A DNA stretch of 64,000 nt from Paraburkholderia megapolitana (GCF_007556815.1 NZ_CP041745.1:1364001-1428000), one strand, 5' to 3'; counted from the first letter of the stretch, positions 36,135-47,374 are shown. The notes: a model not told the origin generated them from the letters alone. Program-made: numbers and translations.

Positions 36135-36656
36135 CTAACGCGTCGCCGTGATGATCCGCGTGCCGGCCAGCCGGTCGTGCAGGAATTGCCGTTGCGTGCC
36201 GAACAGCCCGCTCGCCGCCCAGATGACGAACCACACCCCGGCGATCATCAAGGTCTGCGGCAGCTTGAGCCCGAGCAGCGGATGCAGCGCGAGCGGTGGC
36301 AGGAACCACAGCCACGCGAGCACATAGCGTGCGATCGCACGCACCGCCGACAGCGGCGCGCCTTCTGTATCGACGACGCGCAGACGCCAGGTTTTCATCG
36401 GTAGCGTCTGGCCGCCGTGGGTCCAGAACCAGACGAAGTACGCACCGACGACAAACCCGATCCACGCCGCCAGCAGGTTGTGATGCGTGAGGCCGTTGCG
36501 CTGCTGCGTCAACGTGCTGAACAGGTAGCCCGCGATGAACACGATGCCGAACAGGATCACGCCTTCATAGGCCATCGTGGCGAGTCGGCGCCGCACGGTC
36601 GGTGCGATGAAGGTGGTTGCGGGCAAGACGGAGACAGTGGCGGAAGAGTCGGTCAC
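36135..36656 (-). CDS. RDD-family membrane protein
   Basis: 173 residues with three to four membrane helices and the RDD features: APTVRRRLATMAYEGVILF near the start, GQTLPMKTWRLRVVD after helix two, and a C-terminal FLHDRLAGTRII. RDD proteins are of unclear role; some help sodium or proton exchange. It is the last gene of the leftward operon of the sigma factor. Confidence 0.87.
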   Translation of the reverse strand: MTDSSATVSVLPATTFIAPTVRRRLATMAYEGVILFGIVFIAGYLFSTLTQQRNGLTHHNLLAAWIGFVVGAYFVWFWTHGGQTLPMKTWRLRVVDTEGAPLSAVRAIARYVLAWLWFLPPLALHPLLGLKLPQTLMIAGVWFVIWAASGLFGTQRQFLHDRLAGTRIITATR

Positions 36657-36678
36657 GAGCGAGAGCGGAGGGAACGGA

Positions 36679-37425
36679 TCAGGAGCCGTTGAAAATGGAC
36701 GGCGCCTCGGACGGCGAAACCGGAATCGGCGTCGCGGGCACGAAGCTTCCCGCGTTCGGAATGGCCGGAGCGCCCGGCAGCAGAGCGCCCGCTCCCGATG
36801 CGCCGTTAGCCGGCAGCACGCCGCTGGCGCCGCGTTGCTTCGCGTCGATCAGACGGTCGAGATCGGTGACTTCGCTCTTGCCGGAAGGCGGCGCGCTGAC
36901 GACGCTCGGCCGCCGCTTGTGCTCGCTGGCGGCGAGGCGCTCCTTCTGTTCTTCCGGCAATTGCTCGTAGGCCTTCCACGCTTTCTGACGCGCCTCGCGC
37001 GGCAGTTCTTTGGAGACCTGGTAATTTTCGCGGGCGACGCGCCGCTGCTCCGGGGTCATCCGGGCCCATTCGGTCATGCGGTCATGCAGCTGCTTTTGCG
37101 CGTCTGGCGAGAGCTTCGAATAGCGCGAGGCGATTTTCAGCCACTTGCGGCGACGCGCGTCGCTGAAGGTATCCCACTGGCTTTCAAACGGTGCGAGCGC
37201 GAGGTGTTCGGCATTGCTCAGGCGCGACCACGCGAGCGGATTGTTGTTGCTCGGTAGACGGGGAAGTTCGACGGATAGCGACGGCGTGCCCTGTTTCACA
37301 GGCGGCACGCCTGGCGAAGCCGCCCGGGGCGAGCTCGGATAGAAGCGCGGATAGGTGGCGGCGAACGCCACCAGGGCCGCGATTGCGCATCCGAAGACAA
37401 CGGCGAGGCCGCGCTTGTAACTCAC
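36679..37425 (-). CDS. DUF3106 protein, membrane-anchored
   Basis: 248 residues. One N-terminal membrane segment (VVFGCAIAALVAFAATYPRF), then a helical DUF3106 repeat region with many W and R: FESQWDTFSDARRRKWLKIA, RMTEWARMTPEQRRVARENY, LPEEQKERLA. The C-terminal 80 residues are Ala/Pro/Ser-rich. Function unknown. It is always near an ECF sigma factor and DUF3619 protein in Burkholderia, as here. Confidence 0.85.
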   Translation of the reverse strand: MSYKRGLAVVFGCAIAALVAFAATYPRFYPSSPRAASPGVPPVKQGTPSLSVELPRLPSNNNPLAWSRLSNAEHLALAPFESQWDTFSDARRRKWLKIASRYSKLSPDAQKQLHDRMTEWARMTPEQRRVARENYQVSKELPREARQKAWKAYEQLPEEQKERLAASEHKRRPSVVSAPPSGKSEVTDLDRLIDAKQRGASGVLPANGASGAGALLPGAPAIPNAGSFVPATPIPVSPSEAPSIFNGS

Positions 37426-37441
37426 CCGTAGAGTCTCCCGC

Positions 37442-37864
37442 TCAGCGCGCGCGCGAAAGATACGCGTTGAAACCGTGATCGAGATATGCGTTGAGCGGCA
37501 GATCGTCGCTCAGCATGGCTGCATCGATGTCCGCGAGTTCCGCGGTGCGTTGCTGGTCTTCCCAGTAGCCGATCGCCACGAGGCCGACCACCAGTGCGAC
37601 GAGCGGCCACGCAAGCGCGAAGCGGCGCAGCCGCGACGGACGATGTTGCGGGCCCGGTACAGGACCCGCCGCCGGCATCCCGGCGAAAGCCGGCACGAAC
37701 ACAGGTGCAGCCACCGGTTCCGGTTTTCTGCGGGCGAGGGCAGTACGACGCGCGAGAGCGAGTCGATCGACGGTAGCGGGCGGGATGCCGGCGGCGCTTT
37801 CGTCCAGCGCACGACGCACCTGCCGCGCAAACTCGAGTTCTTTAGTTTCGAGAGCGGAGCTCAT
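37442..37864 (-). CDS. DUF3619 protein, probable anti-sigma-like membrane protein
   Basis: 140 residues. A cytoplasmic N-terminal part (ETKELEFARQVRRALDESA), a Pro/Ala-rich stretch, one membrane helix (FALAWPLVALVVGLVAIGYW) and a short outer tail. The arrangement and the 4-nt overlap with the sigma factor gene suggest that it holds the sigma factor at the membrane. That role is inferred from layout; no classical zinc anti-sigma motif is present. Confidence 0.84.
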   Translation of the reverse strand: MSSALETKELEFARQVRRALDESAAGIPPATVDRLALARRTALARRKPEPVAAPVFVPAFAGMPAAGPVPGPQHRPSRLRRFALAWPLVALVVGLVAIGYWEDQQRTAELADIDAAMLSDDLPLNAYLDHGFNAYLSRAR

Positions 37865-38424
37865 AGCGTAATTCCTTTGGCCTTGAGCGCGTGCGCCAGC
37901 GTGTGAGTGGCCCGGGAGCAGTGCGTTTTCACGCTGCCTTCGGAGCAGCCCATTGCGGCGGCAGTCTCGGCGACATCCATATCCTCCCAGTAACGCATCA
38001 GAAACGCCTCCCGTTGACGTGCCGGTAACTTTTGGATCTCGTCGTCGATCAACTGCAGGATCTGTTCGCGTTCGATTTTCTGCTCGCCGCTTTCGGCGCC
38101 GACCGAACCATCCTGGGACTCGAACGTTTCGAGCAGGTCGAATTCGTCATCGTCGGCGCTGCCGAGCGACGAAAACAGACTGACCCACGTGTTGCGCACC
38201 TTCTGGCGACGGAAATAGTCATGCGTCGCATTCTGGAGAATACGCTGAAACAGCAGCGGCAACTCGGCAGCAGGACGGTCGGCGTATTTTTCGGCGAGCT
38301 TGATCATCGCATCCTGCACGATATCGAGCGCGGCGTCGTCGTCCCGCACGGCGTAGACCGTTTGCTTGAACGCGCGCCTTTCGACGCCCGCCAGAAAGTC
38401 GGCGAGTTCCTTGTCTGATGCCAT
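37861..38424 (-). CDS. ECF-type RNA polymerase sigma factor
   Basis: 187 residues. Region 2 is at about 20 to 90 (LDIVQDAMIKLAEKYADRP, FQRILQNATHDYFRRQKV) and region 4 at 125 to 180 (KLPARQREAFLMRYWEDMDV then CSEGSVKTHCSRA). It heads an operon of four genes with the DUF3619, DUF3106 and RDD proteins, all of them close or overlapping. It probably answers an envelope signal. Its own promoter lies in the gap to its right, which I could not define. Confidence 0.9.
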   Translation of the reverse strand: MASDKELADFLAGVERRAFKQTVYAVRDDDAALDIVQDAMIKLAEKYADRPAAELPLLFQRILQNATHDYFRRQKVRNTWVSLFSSLGSADDDEFDLLETFESQDGSVGAESGEQKIEREQILQLIDDEIQKLPARQREAFLMRYWEDMDVAETAAAMGCSEGSVKTHCSRATHTLAHALKAKGITL

Positions 38425-38881
38425 CCGTTGGGGATTAGCGCAGCGAGCGTGCGCGTAAACGTTCGAAAAATGTCGTAAAACCCGCGGATGCTAGCAAATT
38501 TTCGCGGTGCCGGGTTGGAACACCGCACCAACAGCCCCTGCTGATGGGTGTCGCGAAAGAAAAACGAAAGCGTACGGTAAGTTGCGCAGTTGTGCTGAGG
38601 CCACTTGTAACACACCGACAAATGCGCCCAGACACGTGCCGATCGCGCTTATTACCGGCTTTCGCGCGCTTTACGCCGCGTTGCCGCAAAAAACGGCAAC
38701 AATGACTTGACCGCGACACGAGCAGCAGATATCGTCGCTGGTTCGCAACATAAGTGACTGTCTCAATTGAGGTGTAGCCCAAGAAGCTCGCCTGTCAACT
38801 GGACGCGCCGCTTGAACCCGAGCCACAAGCCCGGCAGAGAGCACCCGATCAATTTTTTGCCGAAAATTCGAAAGGTGAATA
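38425..38881. other. 457-bp divergent region between the sigma factor and ilvI
   Basis: No gene is supported. It holds a fair ilvI promoter (38707 to 38735). I looked for a leader peptide rich in Leu, Val or Ile codons with an attenuator ahead of ilvI and did not find one. Confidence 0.5.
38707..38735 (+). promoter_or_regulatory. Candidate promoter of ilvIHC
   Basis: TTGACC (38707 to 38712), 17-nt spacer, TATCGT (38730 to 38735). The leader to ilvI would be about 140 nt. Confidence 0.5.
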
Positions 38882-40645
38882 ATGAATATGCCCAGCGCGG
38901 AATTCTCCACGTCGGATACCACTCCCTCCCACGAATCTGAATCCATCGGCGCCACCGTGCTCATGAAGGCACTGGCCGACGAAGGCGTTGAATTCGTCTG
39001 GGGTTATCCCGGCGGCTCGGTACTCTACATCTACGACGAGCTGTACAAGCAGGACAAATTCCAGCACATCCTCGTGCGCCACGAGCAGGGTGCCGTCCAT
39101 GCGGCGGACGCCTATGCGCGCTCGACCGGCAAGGTCGGCGTGTGCCTCGTGACTTCCGGCCCCGGTGTCACCAATGCGGTGACCGGTATCGCCACCGCCT
39201 ACATGGATTCGATTCCGATCGTTGTGATCAGCGGCCAGGTGCCGACGGCCGCGATCGGTCAGGATGCCTTCCAGGAGTGCGATACGGTCGGTATCACGCG
39301 GCCCTGCGTGAAGCACAACTTCCTCGTGAAGGACGTGCGCGATCTCGCGGCAACCGTCAAGAAAGCGTTCTACATCGCCCGTACCGGCCGGCCCGGCCCG
39401 GTGCTGATCGACATCCCGAAGGACGTGTCGAAGACGCCGTGCCGCTACGAGCCGCTCAAGACCGTTTCGCTGCGCTCGTACAACCCCGTTACCAAAGGCC
39501 ACTCCGGCCAGATCCGCAAGGCCGTCGCGCTGCTGCTGACGGCGAAGCGTCCGTACATCTACACCGGCGGCGGGATCATCCTCGCCGATGCATCGCGCGA
39601 GCTGAACCAGTTCGCCGATCTGCTCGGCTACCCGGTCACGAATACGCTGATGGGACTTGGCGGCTATCGCGCGTCGGACAAGAAGTTTCTCGGCATGCTC
39701 GGCATGCACGGTACGTACGAAGCCAACATGGCGATGCAGCACTGCGACGTGCTGATCGCGATCGGTGCGCGCTTCGACGACCGCGTGATCGGCGATCCGG
39801 AGCACTTCGCATCGCGGCCGCGCAAGATCATTCACATCGACATCGATCCTTCGTCCATTTCCAAGCGCGTGAAGGTCGACATTCCGATCGTCGGCGACGT
39901 GAAGGAAGTGCTGAAGGAGCTGATCGAGCAGTTGCAGGTCGCGGAACATGGCCCGGACACCGCGGCGCTTGCCGACTGGTGGAAGGACATCGAAGCCTGG
40001 CGCGCCAAAGACTGCCTCAAGTTCGATCGCAAGAGCGAGATCATCAAGCCGCAGTACGTGGTGGAAAAGGCGTGGGAGCTGACCGACGGCAATGCCTTCG
40101 TGTGTTCCGACGTCGGCCAGCATCAGATGTGGGCCGCGCAGTTCTATCGCTTCAACAAGCCGCGTCGCTGGATCAACTCTGGTGGTCTCGGCACGATGGG
40201 CTTCGGCCTGCCGGCGGCGATGGGCGTGAAGATGGCACACCCCGACGACGACGTGCTCTGTATCACCGGCGAAGGCTCGATCCAGATGTGCATTCAGGAA
40301 CTCTCGACCTGCAAGCAGTACGAGACGCCCGTGAAGATCATTTCGTTGAACAACCGCTACCTGGGCATGGTGCGCCAGTGGCAGCAGATCGAATACAGCA
40401 AGCGCTATTCGCATTCGTACATGGATGCGCTGCCGGATTTCGTGAAGCTCGCCGAAGCGTACGGCCACGTCGGCATGCGCATCGAAAAGACGTCCGATGT
40501 GGAGCCGGCGCTCAAGGAAGCGCTGCGTCTGAAGGATCGCACAGTGTTTCTCGATTTCCAGACCGATCCAACCGAAAACGTCTGGCCGATGGTTCAGGCC
40601 GGCAAGGGCATCACGGAGATGCTGCTCGGTTCGGAAGACCTGTAA
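38882..40645 (+). CDS. ilvI: Acetolactate synthase, large subunit
   Basis: 587 residues, the usual length. This thiamine-diphosphate and FAD enzyme joins pyruvate with pyruvate or 2-oxobutyrate in the first shared step of valine, leucine and isoleucine synthesis. Visible are GYPGGSVLYIYDELYKQ, the catalytic Glu in RHEQGAVHAADAYAR, SGPGVTNAVTGIATAY, and the thiamine motif starting CITGEGSIQMCIQEL. AAAGGTGAATA precedes the ATG. The small subunit and ilvC follow in the same direction. Confidence 0.96.
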   Translation: MNMPSAEFSTSDTTPSHESESIGATVLMKALADEGVEFVWGYPGGSVLYIYDELYKQDKFQHILVRHEQGAVHAADAYARSTGKVGVCLVTSGPGVTNAVTGIATAYMDSIPIVVISGQVPTAAIGQDAFQECDTVGITRPCVKHNFLVKDVRDLAATVKKAFYIARTGRPGPVLIDIPKDVSKTPCRYEPLKTVSLRSYNPVTKGHSGQIRKAVALLLTAKRPYIYTGGGIILADASRELNQFADLLGYPVTNTLMGLGGYRASDKKFLGMLGMHGTYEANMAMQHCDVLIAIGARFDDRVIGDPEHFASRPRKIIHIDIDPSSISKRVKVDIPIVGDVKEVLKELIEQLQVAEHGPDTAALADWWKDIEAWRAKDCLKFDRKSEIIKPQYVVEKAWELTDGNAFVCSDVGQHQMWAAQFYRFNKPRRWINSGGLGTMGFGLPAAMGVKMAHPDDDVLCITGEGSIQMCIQELSTCKQYETPVKIISLNNRYLGMVRQWQQIEYSKRYSHSYMDALPDFVKLAEAYGHVGMRIEKTSDVEPALKEALRLKDRTVFLDFQTDPTENVWPMVQAGKGITEMLLGSEDL

Positions 40646-40775
40646 CGCGGCGCGCCGCGCGAAGCCCCGTGTCCGCGTCTTCATAAAAGACGCGCTCACA
40701 CGAAGGCGGCGCGGAGCGTTTGCAACAGGTTGCTCATCGACTCTGGATTAACCGGAAAACACGCGAGAACGCACT

Positions 40776-41267
40776 ATGAGACACATTATTTCCGTGCTGC
40801 TGGAAAACGAACCGGGCGCGCTGTCGCGCGTGGTCGGTCTTTTTTCCGCACGCGGCTACAACATCGAAACCTTGACGGTGGCCCCGACCGAAGACCATTC
40901 GCTGTCGCGCATGACCATCGTTTCCATTGGCTCGGACGACGTGATCGAACAGATCACGAAGCATCTGAACCGCCTGATCGAGGTGGTGAAAGTGGTCGAC
41001 CTGACTGAGGGCGCCCACATCGAGCGCGAGCTGATGTTGATCAAGGTAAGGGCGGTCGGCAAGGAGCGTGAAGAGATGAAACGGATGGCGGATATTTTCC
41101 GCGGCCGCATCATCGACGTCACCGAAAAGACCTATACGATCGAACTGACGGGCGCGAGCGACAAGCTCGACGCATTCCTCGAAGGACTCGACGCCACTGC
41201 GATTCTCGAAACTGTCCGCACCGGCGGCTCGGGTATCGGGCGCGGCGAGCGCATTCTGAAGGTGTGA
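40776..41267 (+). CDS. ilvH: Acetolactate synthase, small regulatory subunit
   Basis: 163 residues. N-terminal ACT domain (HIISVLLENEPGALSRVVGL, FSARGYNIETLTVAPTED) that binds valine for feedback control, then the C-terminal ALS_ss_C part (LMLIKVRAVGKEREEMKRMA, FRGRIIDVTEKTYTIELTG). It activates and regulates the large subunit made from the gene 130 nt upstream. Confidence 0.96.
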   Translation: MRHIISVLLENEPGALSRVVGLFSARGYNIETLTVAPTEDHSLSRMTIVSIGSDDVIEQITKHLNRLIEVVKVVDLTEGAHIERELMLIKVRAVGKEREEMKRMADIFRGRIIDVTEKTYTIELTGASDKLDAFLEGLDATAILETVRTGGSGIGRGERILKV

Positions 41268-41283
41268 CGTCGTATCGATCGAA

Positions 41284-41319
41284 GCCGGGGTGCGTATCAA
41301 CTGTATCCGCACACCCGGC
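41284..41319 (+). other. Intercistronic hairpin between ilvH and ilvC
   Basis: GCCGGGGTGCG (41284 to 41294) pairs with CGCACACCCGGC (41308 to 41319) in an 11-bp stem with one bulged A. No T-run follows, so it is more likely a stability or processing element, or a partial terminator that sets ilvC level. Confidence 0.45.
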
Positions 41320-41333
41320 CGTGCAGCACATAA

Positions 41334-42407
<1,074 letters not shown>

Positions 42408-42426
42408 GGCTGTACGCCGCTTCGGT

Positions 42427-42454
42427 CCGGTGCGCAAGAAGTCTTGCGCACCGG
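42427..42454 (+). other. First hairpin after ilvC
   Basis: CCGGTGCGCAAG, loop AAGT, CTTGCGCACCGG: a perfect 12-bp stem 20 nt after the stop, not followed by T's. It stands just before the true terminator and may protect the ilvC 3' end. Confidence 0.6.
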
Positions 42455-42466
42455 TTCGCGCAAAAA

Positions 42467-42500
42467 GCCGTCCAGGCGTGCTGAACCCTGGACGGCTTTT
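42467..42500 (+). terminator. Intrinsic terminator after ilvC
   Basis: GCCGTCCAGG (42467 to 42476), 10-nt loop, CCTGGACGGC (42487 to 42496), then TTTT. A-rich bases before the stem are typical. Confidence 0.8.
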
Positions 42501-42537
42501 GCTATCCTACGGTTTTACAAAAATACAGAAGCCAATC

Positions 42538-43176
42538 ATGAATTACCCTCATCCGATCATTGCGCGCGAAGGCTGGCCGTTTATCGCTATCGCAGCCGTT
42601 GCCGCGCTGCTGATCCATGCCGTCGCGGGGTTTGGCTTCGCATGGATCTTCTGGCTGCTGCTGATCTTCGTGGTGCAGTTCTTCCGCGATCCGGCGCGAC
42701 CCATTCCCACCCAGGCGAATGCGGTGCTGTGCCCGGCCGACGGCCGTATCGTCGCGGTCGAAACCACCCGTGACCCGTACGCCAATCGCGATGCGCTGAA
42801 GATCAGCGTGTTCATGAACGTGTTCAACGTCCATTCGCAACGCTCGCCGGTGGACGGCGCGATCTCGAAGGTCGAATATTTTCCGGGCGCGTATCTGAAC
42901 GCGGCCGTCGATAAAGCCTCGCTAGAAAACGAACGTAACGCGGTCGTCATCAATACGGCCAGCGGCCACACGGTCACGTCGGTGCAGATCGCCGGTTTGA
43001 TCGCGCGCCGCATCCTTTGCTACGTGCGGGCGGGCGAACCGCTCACGCGCGGCCAGCGCTACGGCTTCATCCGCTTCGGTTCGCGGGTCGACGTGTATCT
43101 GCCGGTCGGCAGCCGTCCGCGCGTCTCGATCGGCGAAAAGGTCTCTGCCTCGTCGACGATCCTCGCCGAACTATAA
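42538..43176 (+). CDS. psd: Phosphatidylserine decarboxylase
   Basis: 212 residues, the short form common in Burkholderia. It makes phosphatidylethanolamine from phosphatidylserine and uses a pyruvoyl group formed by self-cleavage. Visible are [23 protein letters not shown], the His motif [28 protein letters not shown] and the cleavage site near the C-terminus, here ASSTIL, where many members have GSS or GST. Start ATG 42538 follows the ilvC terminator by 38 nt; a new promoter with TATCCT at 42503 is possible. pssA follows 20 nt on. Confidence 0.93.
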   Translation: MNYPHPIIAREGWPFIAIAAVAALLIHAVAGFGFAWIFWLLLIFVVQFFRDPARPIPTQANAVLCPADGRIVAVETTRDPYANRDALKISVFMNVFNVHSQRSPVDGAISKVEYFPGAYLNAAVDKASLENERNAVVINTASGHTVTSVQIAGLIARRILCYVRAGEPLTRGQRYGFIRFGSRVDVYLPVGSRPRVSIGEKVSASSTILAEL

Positions 43177-43196
43177 GTCGGCATAAGGAGCTTTCG

Positions 43197-44069
43197 ATGG
43201 CCGCATTCAAACCGCGCCGGCCCCGTCGCAGCGGCGCTCCGCTGCCGCGACCGTTCCGCCGCAACAAGCCGGTCGGGCCGGAGCCGGTCGTATCGGACAG
43301 CCGCCGGGCAGCGCGCCAGCAGTTCCTGCGCAAGCGCGGCATCTATCTGTTGCCCAATGCGTTCACGACCGCTGCGCTCTTTTGCGGCTTTTTCGCCGTC
43401 GTGCAGGCGATGAACGTGCGCTTCGAAATCGCGGCGATCGCGATCTTCGTCGCGATGGTGCTCGACGGTATGGATGGTCGCGTTGCGCGCATGACGCACA
43501 CGCAAAGCGCGTTCGGCGAGCAGTTCGACAGCCTGTCGGACATGGTCTCGTTCGGTGTCGCGCCCGCGCTCGTAATGTACGAGTGGGTCCTGAAGGACCT
43601 GGGGCGCTGGGGCTGGCTCGCAGCGTTCGTCTACTGCGCCGGTGCGGCGCTGCGGCTCGCGCGTTTCAACGCGAACATCGGCGTCGTCGACAAGCGCTTC
43701 TTCCAGGGGATGCCGAGCCCGGCCGCCGCAGCCTTGATCGCCGGCTTCGTCTGGCTCGCCACCGACAACCGCGTCCCGCTCCAGCTCGTCTGGCTGCCGT
43801 GGGTCGCCTTCGCGCTGACCGTCTACGCAGGCGTGACGATGGTGTCGAATGCGCCGTTCTACAGCGGCAAGGCGCTCGATGTCCGGCACCGCGTGCCGTT
43901 CGCGGCCATCCTGCTCGTCGTGGTCGCGTTCGTGCTCGTGTCGTCCGATCCGCCGTTGATGTTGTTCGGCCTGTTCGTGCTGTACGGCCTGTCGGGTTAC
44001 GTGTTCTGGGCGTGGCAAACCGTGCGCGGCCGTCTGAATCCGGCCCGCTCGTCGCAACGCGAACACTGA
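43197..44069 (+). CDS. pssA: CDP-diacylglycerol--serine O-phosphatidyltransferase
   Basis: 290 residues. The first 45 are basic and Arg/Pro-rich; then come about eight membrane helices with the CDP-alcohol phosphatidyltransferase motif D-G-x2-A-R-x8-G-x3-D-x3-D, seen as [10 protein letters not shown] then [10 protein letters not shown]. It makes phosphatidylserine, the substrate of Psd encoded just upstream. The ATG at 43197 has AAGGAG upstream. Confidence 0.94.
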   Translation: MAAFKPRRPRRSGAPLPRPFRRNKPVGPEPVVSDSRRAARQQFLRKRGIYLLPNAFTTAALFCGFFAVVQAMNVRFEIAAIAIFVAMVLDGMDGRVARMTHTQSAFGEQFDSLSDMVSFGVAPALVMYEWVLKDLGRWGWLAAFVYCAGAALRLARFNANIGVVDKRFFQGMPSPAAAALIAGFVWLATDNRVPLQLVWLPWVAFALTVYAGVTMVSNAPFYSGKALDVRHRVPFAAILLVVVAFVLVSSDPPLMLFGLFVLYGLSGYVFWAWQTVRGRLNPARSSQREH

Positions 44070-44148
44070 GCGGCGCGCCTGCGGTGGCGTGAGCACCCGA
44101 ATTCCATCTTTACTATTATTCCTAGACGATCCCCCACGGAGCCCAGAC

Positions 44149-45693
44149 ATGGCAGACAAGCTCATCATTTTCGACACGACGTTGCGCGACGGCGAACAGT
44201 CGCCCGGTGCGTCGATGACGAAGGAAGAAAAAATCCGTATCGCGAAGCAGCTTGAGCGGATGAAGGTCGACGTGATCGAAGCCGGCTTCGCGGCCAGTTC
44301 GAACGGCGATTTCGATTCGATCCACACGATCGCGTCGATGATCAAGGACAGCACGGTGTGTTCGCTCGCTCGCGCGAACGACAAGGACATCCAGCGCGCG
44401 GCCGACGCGTTGCAACCCGCCGATCACTTCCGTATCCATACGTTTATCGCAACGTCGCCGTTGCACATGGAAAAGAAGCTGCGCATGACACCGGACCAGG
44501 TGTTCGAGCAGGCAAAGCTTGCCGTGCGCTTCGCCCGCAAGTTCACCGACGACGTCGAGTTCTCGCCGGAAGACGGCAGCCGCTCCGACCTCGACTTTCT
44601 GTGCCGCGTGCTGGAAGCAGTGATCGCCGAAGGCGCGACGACCATCAATATCGCCGACACCGTCGGCTACGGCGTGCCGGAACTGTACGGCAATCTCGTG
44701 AAGACACTGCGCGAACGCATTCCGAATTCGGACAAGGCGGTGTTTTCCGTGCACTGCCATAACGATCTCGGGATGGCGGTGGCGAATTCGCTGGCGGGCG
44801 TGCAGATCGGCGGCGCGAGGCAGGTGGAATGCACGATCAACGGGCTCGGCGAGCGCGCGGGCAATACGTCGCTCGAAGAAATCGTGATGGCCGTGCGTAC
44901 GCGCAAGGACTACTTCGGCCTCGAACTCGGCATCGACACGACGCAGATCGTGCCGGCGTCGAAGCTCGTGTCGCAGATCACCGGTTTCGTCGTGCAACCG
45001 AACAAGGCCGTAGTCGGTGCAAATGCGTTTGCGCACGCGTCCGGGATTCACCAGGACGGCGTGCTGAAGGCGCGCGATACCTACGAAATCATGCGTGCCG
45101 AAGACGTGGGCTGGAGCGCGAACAAGATCGTGCTCGGCAAGCTGTCGGGCCGCAATGCATTCAAGCAGCGTTTGCAGGAACTGGGTATTTCGCTCGACAG
45201 CGAAGGCGAGTTGAACGCCGCGTTCGCGCGCTTCAAGGAACTCGCGGACCGCAAGGCCGAGATCTTCGACGAGGACATCATCGCGATCGTCACTGAAGAG
45301 TCCGCTGAAGCGCAGGAAAAGGAACACTACAAATTCGTCTCGCTGTCGCAGCATTCGGAAACCGGCGAACAGCCGCAGGCGCGGATCGTGTTTTCGGTCG
45401 ACGGCAAGGAAGTGGCCGGCGACGCGAAGGGTAACGGCCCCGTCGACGCGACGCTGAACGCGATCGAATCGGAAGTGGGCAGCGGTTCCGAGTTGCTGCT
45501 GTACTCGGTGAACGCGATCACGACCGGCACCCAGGCGCAGGGCGAAGTGACGGTGCGGTTGTCGAAGGGCGGTCGCATCGTGAACGGCGTCGGGACCGAT
45601 CCGGATATCGTCGCCGCTTCGGCGAAGGCGTATATCTCCGCGCTCAACAAGCTGTATTCGAACGTCGACAAGCTGAACCCGCAGCGTTCGTAA
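44149..45693 (+). CDS. leuA: 2-isopropylmalate synthase
   Basis: 514 residues. It condenses acetyl-CoA with 2-oxoisovalerate, the first step of the leucine branch, using the product of the ilv enzymes. The catalytic HMGL-like domain shows [32 protein letters not shown] and [13 protein letters not shown]; the C-terminal 120 residues are the LeuA allosteric domain that binds leucine. The ATG at 44149 has GGAG 8 nt before it. A strong terminator follows. Confidence 0.95.
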   Translation: MADKLIIFDTTLRDGEQSPGASMTKEEKIRIAKQLERMKVDVIEAGFAASSNGDFDSIHTIASMIKDSTVCSLARANDKDIQRAADALQPADHFRIHTFIATSPLHMEKKLRMTPDQVFEQAKLAVRFARKFTDDVEFSPEDGSRSDLDFLCRVLEAVIAEGATTINIADTVGYGVPELYGNLVKTLRERIPNSDKAVFSVHCHNDLGMAVANSLAGVQIGGARQVECTINGLGERAGNTSLEEIVMAVRTRKDYFGLELGIDTTQIVPASKLVSQITGFVVQPNKAVVGANAFAHASGIHQDGVLKARDTYEIMRAEDVGWSANKIVLGKLSGRNAFKQRLQELGISLDSEGELNAAFARFKELADRKAEIFDEDIIAIVTEESAEAQEKEHYKFVSLSQHSETGEQPQARIVFSVDGKEVAGDAKGNGPVDATLNAIESEVGSGSELLLYSVNAITTGTQAQGEVTVRLSKGGRIVNGVGTDPDIVAASAKAYISALNKLYSNVDKLNPQRS

Positions 45694-45730
45694 TCGATGG
45701 GGCGGCGACTGCCCCTGACGATTGAGTCAA

Positions 45731-45766
45731 CCCCGCGTGTCGTAGAACTACGAACGCGGGGTTTTT
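45731..45766 (+). terminator. Intrinsic terminator after leuA
   Basis: CCCCGCGT, bulged G, TCGTAG, loop AA, CTACGA, ACGCGGGG, then TTTTT: a 14-bp stem with one bulge and a T-run. It may also serve the converging SulP gene. Confidence 0.88.
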
Positions 45767-45802
45767 CGCATCTGCGGTGCGCGCATGCGCGATTAGCGCG
45801 TG

Positions 45803-47374
45803 TTATTCCGCTGCCTCGCGGCGCCACATCCATTCGCGCCCGGTGCGCCGCGCAGCGCGTACGGGCTGCCGCACATCGACCGCGATCGCCCGGCGCGGTG
45901 CATCGGCCACGAACCTCTCGATTAACTCACGCACGTCGTGATCGACAAAATCGGCGCGCATCGCATCCACGATTAACGTCGCGCCGTCGGGAATCTGCTG
46001 CAAATAACGCTTGAGCGATACCTTGCCGAGAAACGACACGTCCTTGCGGAACGACAGCAGATAGTGGTCATCGTGCTGAGCCAAAGTGATCGGTCGCTGC
46101 AGGTTTGCGTGGAGCGCGAGCAGCACGCTGCACAGCATGCCGAGCACGATGCCGATCAACAGATCGGTGGCGAACACGCCCACCAGTGTCACGATGAACG
46201 GCGCAAACACTGCAAAGCCCTGTTTGGCGGTTGCCGCGAACAGCGACGGCTTCGTGAGCTTGATGCCGGTGAAAATCAGGATCGCGGCGAGACAGGCCAG
46301 CGGAATCAGATTGATGACGCTCGTCAGCGCGAACACGCTGACGAGCAGCAGCACGCCGTGAATCACCGCCGACAACCGGCTCTGCGCGCCCGCATGGACG
46401 TTCGCGGAACTGCGCACGATCACCGAAGTAATCGGCAAACCGCCGATCGCGCCCGCAATCAGATTGCCTACGCCTTGCGCCTTCAGTTCGCGATCGGGCG
46501 GAGCGGCGCGCCGCTTCGGATCGATCTGCTCGACGGCTTCGAGACTCAGCAGCGTTTCGAGACTCGCGACAATGGCCAATGTCATCGCGACACGCCACAC
46601 ATCGGGATTCGCGAGCTGGGCGAGATTCGGGCCGAAGTCGGCGAGCGCGAGTGCCGAGCGCAACGCCGCGAACGACTCGAGCACCGGCAACGCAACGCGA
46701 TGCTCGGCGGGCAGTGCGAACGTCGGCGCAAACATGCTGAGCATGAGTGTCGCAGCAATCCCGAGCAGCACGACGGCGAGCGGTGCGGGTACCGCGCGCA
46801 CCAGCGCGAAGCGGCGCAGCGCGGGGGTTTCCCAGGCGGCCAGCAATGCAAGCGACAGCACCGCAAGCACACAGGCTGCGAGCGACAACGCGCCGAACGG
46901 TGTGGCGATTGCGCCGGCCATTTGCGCGGTCGTCGCATCGTCGATGCCCGAAGTTATCCCGAGCGCAAACGGGATCTGCTTTACGATCAGCAGGAGGCCG
47001 ATTGCCGCGAGCATGCCTTTGATAACCGGCGACGGTACATAAGCGGCAAGGCGTCCCGCCTTCAGCATGCCGAAACCAAACTGGATCACGCCCGACAGCA
47101 ACACCGCGAGCAGGAACGCCGGAAAGCTACCGAGCCGCGCAATACCATCGACGACGATCACGACGAGCCCCGCGGCGGGCCCGCTGACACTGAGCCGCGA
47201 GCCGCTCAACGCAGCAACGACCAGCCCGCCGACGATCCCGGAGACCAGCCCCGCGAACGGCTCGACGCCGGATGCATTCGCAATGCCGAGACACAGCGGC
47301 AGCGCGACGAGAAACACGACGGTGCCCGCGAACAGATCGCGCGGGAACGTGGAGAAGCGAAGTCTGGCGTTCAT
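45803..47374 (-). CDS. SulP-family inorganic anion transporter, likely bicarbonate
   Basis: 523 residues with about twelve membrane helices of the SLC26/SulP type: FPRDLFAGTVVFLVALPLCL at the start, GLVSGIVGGLVVAALSGSRL with the SGPAAG motif, and a short STAS domain at the C-terminus (GATLIVDAMRADFVDHDVRE). Family members carry sulfate, bicarbonate or dicarboxylates. The beta-carbonic anhydrase gene lies just upstream in the same direction (132-bp gap), which makes bicarbonate the likely substrate. Confidence 0.89.
   Translation of the reverse strand: MNARLRFSTFPRDLFAGTVVFLVALPLCLGIANASGVEPFAGLVSGIVGGLVVAALSGSRLSVSGPAAGLVVIVVDGIARLGSFPAFLLAVLLSGVIQFGFGMLKAGRLAAYVPSPVIKGMLAAIGLLLIVKQIPFALGITSGIDDATTAQMAGAIATPFGALSLAACVLAVLSLALLAAWETPALRRFALVRAVPAPLAVVLLGIAATLMLSMFAPTFALPAEHRVALPVLESFAALRSALALADFGPNLAQLANPDVWRVAMTLAIVASLETLLSLEAVEQIDPKRRAAPPDRELKAQGVGNLIAGAIGGLPITSVIVRSSANVHAGAQSRLSAVIHGVLLLVSVFALTSVINLIPLACLAAILIFTGIKLTKPSLFAATAKQGFAVFAPFIVTLVGVFATDLLIGIVLGMLCSVLLALHANLQRPITLAQHDDHYLLSFRKDVSFLGKVSLKRYLQQIPDGATLIVDAMRADFVDHDVRELIERFVADAPRRAIAVDVRQPVRAARRTGREWMWRREAAE

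Noticed and set aside
38425..38881. Attenuator with leader peptide before ilvI
   Set aside because: No short frame rich in Val, Leu or Ile codons and no hairpin with a T-run before ilvI.
38849..40699. 616-codon open frame on the minus strand across ilvI
   Set aside because: It is antisense to a fully conserved ilvI gene, rich in His/Arg/Asp as expected for a shadow frame in GC-rich DNA, and has no family match.
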